Part shown: positions 41,570 to 48,746 of the stretch, in pieces
Numbering within the stretch: the stretch's first letter is position 1
Layout of the letters: the number at the start of each line of letters is the position of its first letter
Assembly (NCBI GenBank): GCA_028688815.1
Contig: JAQTXJ010000007.1
Coordinates: 1 to 48,746 of the forward strand
Direction of reading: 5' to 3'
DNA length: 48,746 bases
Source of the DNA: a bacterium
GTDB taxonomy: Bacteria; Hydrothermota; UBA3073; JACQXS01; JAQTXJ01
The notes under the pieces: generated by a model
Seen by the model: only the letters and a program-made list of their open reading frames with translations
Told to the model about the DNA's origin: nothing
Databases searched by the model: none
Made by a program: the position numbers and the translations under genes

Positions 41570-44500
41570 TGAAAAAAGTGATAGGATTTTTAGTGCTGGC
41601 AGTTTCTTTCGGAATTGCCGGAATTGTTAATGCTCTTTCGACTTCGCTCAAGACAGGCGAAAAAGTAAAAGCATACGAAGAAGAAATAACCTTGCCGACA
41701 TATACGGTTTATCCTGAAAACCCTTACCCATTTTTTGACAAGACGGAATATTACCGCAACCATATTTATCCTTACCCTATGCAGGCAGATTTATCACGCG
41801 ACGGCAAGGTAAACCGGGAATATAGATTCATAACTATTGAAAACGAATATCTAAAAGTAACTGTTGCTCCTTTCTTAGGGGGAAAACTTTATAACATCTA
41901 TGATAAAGTCAATAAACGGGAAGTCCTTTATACAAATCATGTCATAAAACCGGCTCTTTACGGAGTACGCGGAGCGTGGTGTTCGGGAGGAATATCTTTT
42001 AACTTCCCATACGCGCATACGGTTACCGCTTTCAGTACCGTTGACAACGTTCTCAAGGAAAATCCTGACGGCAGCGCTTCAATAACAATTAGCAATATCG
42101 AAAGAAGACATAGTATGAAATGGAGCGTTACGCTTACTCTTTATCCCGGCAAATACTATGTAGAGGAATCCGTAACTCTCTGCAATCGTACCGATTCTCC
42201 CCATAGGTATCATTTCTGGTCAATATGCGCGGTTCATGTAAACGAGGACTGTCAGATGATATATCCGGCACAGCGGGTCATTGACCACGAACAGACAGCG
42301 GTTTTCGCCTGGCCTATCGCAGACAGCATTGCAGAACCGTCATTCAAGGGAACGGACATAAGTTTTCATAAAAACTTAACTCACTCCGTTGCTCTTAGCG
42401 CTTATCATCCTACCGATAATTTCTTTTGCTATTATGACCATAGGATTAACAAGGGACTCGCCCATTGCGGAGATAGAAATGTACTTATAGGCACGAAGTT
42501 TTGGGATTTCGGTAATAATATATACGGGAAATATACATCATCCGTGAGATTAACCGATAATGATGGTGAATATAATGAAGTAGACAGCAGCCCGTTTTTA
42601 ACACAATCGGTTTTCAGATTATTAATGCCACAACAGGTTATAAGCTGGAAAGAAAATTGGTTCCCGATAAACGATACAAGAGGATTGGTGACCGCAAATC
42701 CCGAAGGCGCATTAAATATAATCAAAAAAGACAAAACTGCTGAAATACTTATTAACGTAAACGAAATATTAATGGATGGAATTCTCGTAATAAAAGCCGG
42801 AGATAAAGAGATATTAAAGAAATCGGTTACGATAACACCCGGGAAAGTATATTCCGAAGAACTTCCATATTCAAAAGAAGACGGTATGATTTCAGTAAAA
42901 CTAACCTCCGGGGATAAATATTTTATAAACTATGTTGAAAAAGCACCTCTCCCCGATGAAAAGCTTCCAAAACCAGGGCTTTTCCCTGCTGAAGATAAAC
43001 CGGTCAAACAAATGACCGCCGAAGAAGCCTACTTAAAAGGAATGTACTTTATAACTCATGAAAGAAATGAAGATGCGTTAAGTTATTTCAACGGCGCGCT
43101 TGAGAAAGACCCAGGTTATTCGTCAGCGCACAATATGATAGGAATTATGTATTACCAGAGAGGGCAGTGGGATAAAGCGATTCCTCATTTTGAGGCATCC
43201 ATAAACAGGGATGCAGAACAGGGAACACCGCATTATTATTTAGGGCTTATACATAAACGAAAAGTTGAATTTGAGGATGCTACAAGAGAACTTTCAATAG
43301 CGGGAAGGGATATCTCAACATCCTCGTCTGCAAATCGTTATCTCGGGGAAATAGAATTTACCAAAAACAATATTCCAAAAGCAATCCATTATTTTAAAGA
43401 AGCGCTTGTAAGAAATAACAGGTCTACGGAAGTACAGGCTCTCCTTGCTATCGCTTATCGTAAATCGGGTGACACTAAAGGTGCATTGGCGCTTGACAAT
43501 AAGATTCTTGCTGAAGACCCGACAAATCACCTTGCAATTTGGGAAAAATATATCCTTACGGGAGATAATAAAAATCTTGAGGGTTTTAGAAAGATTATCC
43601 GCGGGAATGATTACAATTACATTGAAATTGCAATTAATTATGCAAATTGCGGATTATACGGGGATGCTTGTAAAGTTCTTAAAGATGTAATAGAAGTAAA
43701 TGGCAGTAAACAAGTCTCTCTTACTTCCGAACATTTCGCGGATGAATCGGGAGACAAATTTACAGACACTGAGAAGTTTGTAACCGAAAATGCAGTCTTT
43801 CCGATGGTATATTATTATTTAGGTTACTATTCGAAACTAATCGGCGACAAAGATTATGCCGGTTTTTATAAAAAAGTTTCCGATTCAAAAAACTGGGATT
43901 ATGTTTTTCCGTGGGGACTTGATGCTTTAAACGTGCTTGAAAGCGTTATAAAAGATAATCCTGATGATTATCTTGCGAGAATGGCATTGGGCAATCTTCT
44001 TATGAACTCTTACAGAGAAGATGAAGCCATAGAACAGTGGAAAAAAGCAACCGAAAACGTTGAAAAACTACCTGCCGAAGCAACCTCAAAACGCAATGAA
44101 TTCATTACCATCATTTACAGGAATCTTGGTCATATTTACAGTAAGGCAAAAGGCGATGCAAAATCTGCATTCTTATGGTACGAAAAGGGATTGAAATATA
44201 AACCCGATTATGCCGATTATTACAAGGAATTAGGCGAAGCAGCGGCATCTGCAGGTGAAATAGAAAAAGGTATAAAATATCTTGAACCAATGATAGGAAA
44301 AATCAGGAAATCATCAGTCGTTGCAAGAGGACTTGTTCCTTTATATATACAACAGGGTGATGATGATAGGATTATTAAGTTAATAGAGACAAACCAGTTT
44401 GAAAACTGGGAAGGCGAATATACCGTATATAACTGGTATAAAGATGCTCATTTAAGGAAAGCGGATAAGTTAATAGATAAAAAAGCATTAAGCGATGCGG

Positions 44501-45009
44501 TAAAAGAAATGGAAACAGCGCTTGTTATACCAAAAAATATAGGTGATATGGGTGGTGTTTCCTATGACAAATCGTTCCGTGGGGAAGCAAAGATTTACTG
44601 GAAACTCGGGAATCTCTATAAACAGATGAAGAATGACAGTATGGCGCAATCAACATTTACGAGAGCAATAGACAAAGCTCCGCCCGAGTATTCATTGGAA
44701 GAACGTTATTATTATGCAATGTGCCTTAAAGCGGTGGGCAGGGAAAAAGAAATTAGTAACATACTCGATAAGATAATAGAGTACTCCAATTTAATGTTAA
44801 TCCAGAGACCTGCGGCAGTTTACAACAAAGACGCTACGGCGAGTTATAATTTCTTCATAGGTCTGGCTTATAAAGGCAAAGGTGACAAAGAGAAAGCGAT
44901 AAAGCATTTCAAAATATCCATAAAATCTTATGAAGAAATAGGAGCAACTTCAGACCCGAATTATGCCCAGGCAAAAACTATGTTGGCAGAACTAAAAAAG
45001 TCTATTTAA
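41569..45009 (+). CDS. DUF5107 + TPR repeat protein
   Basis: N-terminal DUF5107-like ITIENEYLKVTVAPFLGGKLYNIYDKVNKREVLYTN, followed by many TPR units. Confidence 0.88.
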   Translation: MKKVIGFLVLAVSFGIAGIVNALSTSLKTGEKVKAYEEEITLPTYTVYPENPYPFFDKTEYYRNHIYPYPMQADLSRDGKVNREYRFITIENEYLKVTVAPFLGGKLYNIYDKVNKREVLYTNHVIKPALYGVRGAWCSGGISFNFPYAHTVTAFSTVDNVLKENPDGSASITISNIERRHSMKWSVTLTLYPGKYYVEESVTLCNRTDSPHRYHFWSICAVHVNEDCQMIYPAQRVIDHEQTAVFAWPIADSIAEPSFKGTDISFHKNLTHSVALSAYHPTDNFFCYYDHRINKGLAHCGDRNVLIGTKFWDFGNNIYGKYTSSVRLTDNDGEYNEVDSSPFLTQSVFRLLMPQQVISWKENWFPINDTRGLVTANPEGALNIIKKDKTAEILINVNEILMDGILVIKAGDKEILKKSVTITPGKVYSEELPYSKEDGMISVKLTSGDKYFINYVEKAPLPDEKLPKPGLFPAEDKPVKQMTAEEAYLKGMYFITHERNEDALSYFNGALEKDPGYSSAHNMIGIMYYQRGQWDKAIPHFEASINRDAEQGTPHYYLGLIHKRKVEFEDATRELSIAGRDISTSSSANRYLGEIEFTKNNIPKAIHYFKEALVRNNRSTEVQALLAIAYRKSGDTKGALALDNKILAEDPTNHLAIWEKYILTGDNKNLEGFRKIIRGNDYNYIEIAINYANCGLYGDACKVLKDVIEVNGSKQVSLTSEHFADESGDKFTDTEKFVTENAVFPMVYYYLGYYSKLIGDKDYAGFYKKVSDSKNWDYVFPWGLDALNVLESVIKDNPDDYLARMALGNLLMNSYREDEAIEQWKKATENVEKLPAEATSKRNEFITIIYRNLGHIYSKAKGDAKSAFLWYEKGLKYKPDYADYYKELGEAAASAGEIEKGIKYLEPMIGKIRKSSVVARGLVPLYIQQGDDDRIIKLIETNQFENWEGEYTVYNWYKDAHLRKADKLIDKKALSDAVKEMETALVIPKNIGDMGGVSYDKSFRGEAKIYWKLGNLYKQMKNDSMAQSTFTRAIDKAPPEYSLEERYYYAMCLKAVGREKEISNILDKIIEYSNLMLIQRPAAVYNKDATASYNFFIGLAYKGKGDKEKAIKHFKISIKSYEEIGATSDPNYAQAKTMLAELKKSI

Positions 45010-45017
45010 CAAAAGTT

Positions 45018-45054
45018 AAAAAACCCTCCTTGCGGTAAGCAGGGAGGGTTTTTT
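45018..45054. terminator. bidirectional intrinsic terminator
   Basis: AAAAAACCCTCCTTGC-GGTAA-GCAGGGAGGGTTTTTT between convergent genes. Confidence 0.93.
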
Positions 45055-45082
45055 ATAAGAAAATATCCTAATTTATTGAAAT

Positions 45083-45931
45083 TTACCTGTCAAAAGATTG
45101 CGACGGACAGAAAGCAAGCCCCCATGTTCCTGGTCCTGCATGTGTTCCAACGACTCCACCGATTATGCTTGTAATGTTAGTTTTGCATTCAAAATTTTCC
45201 ATTAACATTTTCTCAAGTTCTTTTGTTTTGTCCTCGCACTCTGCATTTATTAAGATAGTATCTATAGAGCTTTTACCTACAATTCCGGATATAAGCTCTT
45301 TGTACTTCGGGAGCACCTTTTTTGAACCACGGATTTTCTCAGCAGGAACAATAATCCCTTCCTTAAAAGAAAGAATGGGAATTATATGTAAAATACTTCC
45401 GAGCAGGCTTTGCGCTTTACCTATCCTGCCACCTTTTTCAAGATGCTTTAAATTCTCAACAGTAAAATATATTATGATTTTATGCTTTAACTGGTTAACA
45501 AGCTGAATTATTTGCTCTTTCTCCCATCCAGCCTTTACCGCTTTTGCAGCATAAAGTACAAGTAACCCCAGTCCTACGGAAACCATCCCGGAATCTATTA
45601 TTGTTATATCTTTTGAGGTTGATTTTTTTGCAAGGTTTGCAGATTCACAGGTCCCGCTTAACTTGCTTGATATGTGAATTGATATTACAGTATCTTCTTG
45701 TATCGCGGTATATCTATCTATAAAATCTTTTGGAGTCGGTTGTGAAGTTGTGGGTAACCCATAAGGCTCAAATTCCCGTAGTTTACGGTAAAACTCTTCT
45801 TTGGAAATATCTATACCTTCTTTATATACTTTATCTCCAAAAGTTATATACAGAGGAATGACTTCTATGTTATACTCCCTGTATAAATCCTTTGATAAAT
45901 CTGCAGTACTGTCTGTTATTATTTTTATCAT
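45083..45931 (-). CDS. DegV family fatty-acid-binding protein
   Basis: IKIITDSTADLSKDL...TTSQPTPKDF...ISSKLSGTCESANLA...GGRIGKAQSLLGSIL...GGVVGTHAGPGTWG. Confidence 0.93.
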   Translation of the reverse strand: MIKIITDSTADLSKDLYREYNIEVIPLYITFGDKVYKEGIDISKEEFYRKLREFEPYGLPTTSQPTPKDFIDRYTAIQEDTVISIHISSKLSGTCESANLAKKSTSKDITIIDSGMVSVGLGLLVLYAAKAVKAGWEKEQIIQLVNQLKHKIIIYFTVENLKHLEKGGRIGKAQSLLGSILHIIPILSFKEGIIVPAEKIRGSKKVLPKYKELISGIVGKSSIDTILINAECEDKTKELEKMLMENFECKTNITSIIGGVVGTHAGPGTWGLAFCPSQSFDR

Positions 45932-47520
45932 TCTACCGATATAATGTAATCATAATGTGGTTGCCCACCGTAATAAGTTTCTATGTCAAGTTCCGGGAAT
46001 GCTTTCCCGACATTTGAACGCAGACCTTCAATATCTTCATCCTGTGATTGGTAAAATATAGAGATTATGGTATCGTTATCTGTTATCATTCTTTTCAAGA
46101 GGTTAAGAAGCTCCTGTTCCGGTTTTTTCCCGGTGTTAACAATAGAATCATTGTATATGCCAATGTAATTTCCTTTTTTTATTTCCATGCCGTTAATTTT
46201 AGAGTCCCTGACTGCTTTTGTTATTTCCCCGGACTTCACCCGATTAATCGCCGATTCCATACGTTCTATGTTTTCTTCAACGGAAGCTTCTTGAGAAAAA
46301 GCCATAACTGCCGATATTCCTTCGGGAAGCGTTTTCGTTGATAGAATGTGTATTTTTTTGTTACTGTGCTCACCTGCTTTTTTTGCGGCTGCAATTATAT
46401 TCTTGTTGTTGGGCAAAAGAAAAATCGTACTAGCTTTTGTAGAATCAATAACTGATTTAAGTTCGGCAACAGAAGGATTCATTGTCTGTCCTCCCGATAA
46501 TGTACGGGTATTTAGTTTTTTAAATATCTCCTTGAACCCGTCCCCGGGGACTACGGCAAGAATAGCTTTATCAAGAAGAAATTCCGAATGCTGCGCTTCC
46601 ATATCTTCAATTTTAATTTGTTCTACTTTCCCATAATGTCTAACGGCTTCAATAACTTTATCCGGAGTGTTCGTGTGAATGTGTATTTTCGATATGTCTT
46701 GTTTATTTGTGTTACAGGAGAGCAAATTATTTGAACTTGCGATTATGACTTCGCTGCCAAACGTTTTTAGTTTTTCGTTTAACTCTTCGGTTACTCTTTC
46801 CATTAGCAGGAAATCAAGACAATATTTTTCTTCTATAACTGTCTTTTCAATATGGGGCTTTTCGGATATCCCGGGAGTATAAACTTTCGATAGGTATGTA
46901 TCATCCCCGTCTATCGCTTTCAATACGCCTTCAATCATAAACAGTAATCCCTGCCCGCCTGCATCAACTACATTTGCTTTTTTTAATTCAGGAAGCAAGT
47001 TTTGAGTTTCTATCAAAACTTTTTCTCCTGTTTCCAGTATATGTCTTAAGATTGTAATTATATCTTTGTTTTCGTGTGCCAATTTTACTGCTGATTTTGC
47101 AGTTTCTCTTAACAAAGTTAAAATCGTTCCTTCTGCTGGTTTATCAATAGATGAATAAGCTTTATCAGAAGATATTTTGAGTGATTTTGCCAAATCCATA
47201 GAATCTATGCGTAACTTATCTCCTATGCCTTCTGCGAGTCCCTGGAGTATTTGTGAAAGAATAACTCCTGACGAGCCTCTCGCTCCGAGAAGAGAGTTGT
47301 TTGCTATAGTTTGAGCTATGTGAGGTAAAGACTCGTTAGATGTATTATCCAGGGCTTCGGTAACTTTTTGAAGGGTAAGCGACATATTTGTTCCCGTGTC
47401 ACCATCAGGTATTGGGAATACGTTAAGTGAATTCACAACTTCTTTATTTTGTGTCAACCAATGGGTACCGCTGCATACCGCAAATTTAAGTCGTTTCCCG
47501 TCACAGTAATAAATAGACAT
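45928..47520 (-). CDS. DAK2 domain / FakA-like fatty acid kinase family protein
   Basis: VNSLNVFPIPDGDTGTNMSLTL; LLGARGSSGVILSQILQGLAEG; overlaps degV-family gene. Confidence 0.93.
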   Translation of the reverse strand: MSIYYCDGKRLKFAVCSGTHWLTQNKEVVNSLNVFPIPDGDTGTNMSLTLQKVTEALDNTSNESLPHIAQTIANNSLLGARGSSGVILSQILQGLAEGIGDKLRIDSMDLAKSLKISSDKAYSSIDKPAEGTILTLLRETAKSAVKLAHENKDIITILRHILETGEKVLIETQNLLPELKKANVVDAGGQGLLFMIEGVLKAIDGDDTYLSKVYTPGISEKPHIEKTVIEEKYCLDFLLMERVTEELNEKLKTFGSEVIIASSNNLLSCNTNKQDISKIHIHTNTPDKVIEAVRHYGKVEQIKIEDMEAQHSEFLLDKAILAVVPGDGFKEIFKKLNTRTLSGGQTMNPSVAELKSVIDSTKASTIFLLPNNKNIIAAAKKAGEHSNKKIHILSTKTLPEGISAVMAFSQEASVEENIERMESAINRVKSGEITKAVRDSKINGMEIKKGNYIGIYNDSIVNTGKKPEQELLNLLKRMITDNDTIISIFYQSQDEDIEGLRSNVGKAFPELDIETYYGGQPHYDYIISVE

Positions 47521-47526
47521 TGTTGA

Positions 47527-47555
47527 ATCCTAAAATAATCTAAATGTCTTGTCAA
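47527..47555 (-). promoter_or_regulatory. promoter of DAK2 gene
   Basis: TTGACA (47555-47550), 17 bp, TAGGAT (47532-47527), ATG 6 nt further. Confidence 0.7.
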
Positions 47556-47756
47556 TATTTTACTGGTATAAAATTGGTACTAATAATCCGCCTGAGGTGG
47601 AACTAAGGCAGAGGACGCCCCGCTTCTCATAAGACGGGATCTTCGACACAGAGGGGTAAACTCCGAACGCACATAGAAAAATTAGCTGCCCTATAGCCTT
47701 TGGATGGACAGGTCTGTTTGGTATGTGGTTTTAATTTCTTAAGTGGAATTCTAAGA

Positions 47757-47833
47757 TGGTTGCGGGGGTAGGATTTGAACCTACGACCTTCAGGTTATGG
47801 GCCTGACGAGCTGCCAGACTGCTCCACCCCGCG
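47757..47833 (-). tRNA. initiator tRNA-fMet (CAT)
   Basis: CGCGGGGTGGAGCAGTCTGGCAGCTCGTCAGGCCCATAACCTGAAGGTCGTAGGTTCAAATCCTACCCCCGCAACCA; C1-A72 mismatch, encoded CCA. Confidence 0.96.
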
Positions 47834-47941
47834 ATATATTATTTAACCTAATCTAATCTTCTGCTTTTGTCAAGATGTTAATTATAGAGAGTTCTCTCAT
47901 TCTTTTATTTTTTCCCCTACCTACTGCCTACTATCTACTAT

Positions 47942-48746
47942 CTACTTTATCTCCCCCATCTTTGTTATCTTTATCGGTTTATATCCGGCAACCTTAACAA
48001 AGTAAATCCCGGATTTTAGTGTTTTTCCTATGATATTATCTTTTGGCTCTTCTACTAATTTACCCGTAATATCATATATAGTTATTTCCGCCTGAGGCGG
48101 ATTATTCGTAGATTTGTTCCCCGAATAACTAATAACGGTTTTTTCAACAAACGGATTCGGATACGTTTCTATTTTTGATATTTGATTTTTTATATTTGAT
48201 TTTTCCTCTACTCCTGTTCCCGTAGAATACCACACATCGCTATATGAAGCGCTATTATTAGCTCCACCTATTACCCACATTTTATTATCAAATGACAAAG
48301 CCGTATGCGCGGCTTTTGCTGCCCATCCAACCGTTCCCGTTGCCTGTGTCCAGTTTGCACCATCACTGGAATACCACACGTCATTAAAATAATTTAGAGT
48401 ATCTTCCCCTCCGAATATCCACATTTTATCGTCAAAAACGGTTGCTCCAAAAAAGTCTCTCGGTGCCCATCCTGCTGCAGCGGTTGCTTGATACCAGTTT
48501 GCACCATCCGTAGAATACCATACATCATTGCAATCATTTCCGTCAACGGAAGCAAACCCTCCTATTACCCACATTTTATTGTCAAAAACAAGCGCCGAAT
48601 GAGAAAACCTTTTTGACCATCCTGCAGCAGCAGTTGCCTGTGACCAGTTTGCACCATCCGTGGAATACCAGACATCGTTACAACCTGTTTGGTCAGCGGC
48701 TCCTCCAAGTATCCACATTTTATTGTCAAAAACTACGGATGCGTGC
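47942..48746 (-). CDS. kelch-like beta-propeller protein with T9SS/Por-type C-terminal sorting domain; N-terminus beyond window
   Basis: Repeats FDNKMWVIGG...DVWYSTDGANW.QATAAAGW; tail ETYPNPFVEKTVISYSG...ITIYDITGKLV...GIYFVKVAGYKPIKI; frame open to window end. Confidence 0.85.
   Translation of the reverse strand, partial: HASVVFDNKMWILGGAADQTGCNDVWYSTDGANWSQATAAAGWSKRFSHSALVFDNKMWVIGGFASVDGNDCNDVWYSTDGANWYQATAAAGWAPRDFFGATVFDDKMWIFGGEDTLNYFNDVWYSSDGANWTQATGTVGWAAKAAHTALSFDNKMWVIGGANNSASYSDVWYSTGTGVEEKSNIKNQISKIETYPNPFVEKTVISYSGNKSTNNPPQAEITIYDITGKLVEEPKDNIIGKTLKSGIYFVKVAGYKPIKITKMGEIK

Noticed and set aside
47582-47750. 6S RNA, RNase P RNA, SRP RNA or tmRNA
   Set aside because: I could not find the hallmark motifs of any of these (for example the SRP GGUCAGGUCCGGAAGGAAGCAGC or the P4 core of RNase P); left as an unassigned RNA candidate.

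Overview
This 48.7 kb AT-rich chromosomal window comes from an uncultivated-type bacterium, possibly a WOR-3-like or other FCB-related lineage judging by PorSS/T9SS-type C-terminal tails. That taxonomy is inference only. Recognisable loci: purM (left-truncated) overlapped by a JAMM metallopeptidase; pilB-pilT-pilC plus a PilS/NtrB-type kinase; a clostripain-like (C11) protease with propeller-type repeats and a sorting tail; a voltage-gated K+ channel next to a membrane-anchored DUF4041/GIY-YIG protein; a GntR(YtrA)-ABC transporter operon; a NikR-linked CbiMNQO-type nickel/cobalt importer; gltX, purC, cdsA, uppS, frr and serS; a GHMP kinase, nucleotidyltransferase and SSS symporter group; a DUF5107/TPR protein; DegV and DAK2; an initiator tRNA. 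The most unusual signal lies outside the genes. Intergenic gaps are packed with a mosaic of (i) hairpin elements whose arms differ in sequence between loci but stay complementary (covariation), followed within 0-2 nt by TATCC and often by CCAGC-NNN-GCTGG, all in the same strand orientation; (ii) short tandem 'word' phrases; (iii) palindromes that also appear in-frame inside genes (gltX, cbiQ, a sorting-tail gene). One such element has apparently split and re-duplicated the start of a gene, leaving two 10-codon decoy ORFs. Two matching NikR-type operators and a perfect 13-bp GntR dyad are also visible. All calls come from reading the sequence and ORF track; no database search was run.
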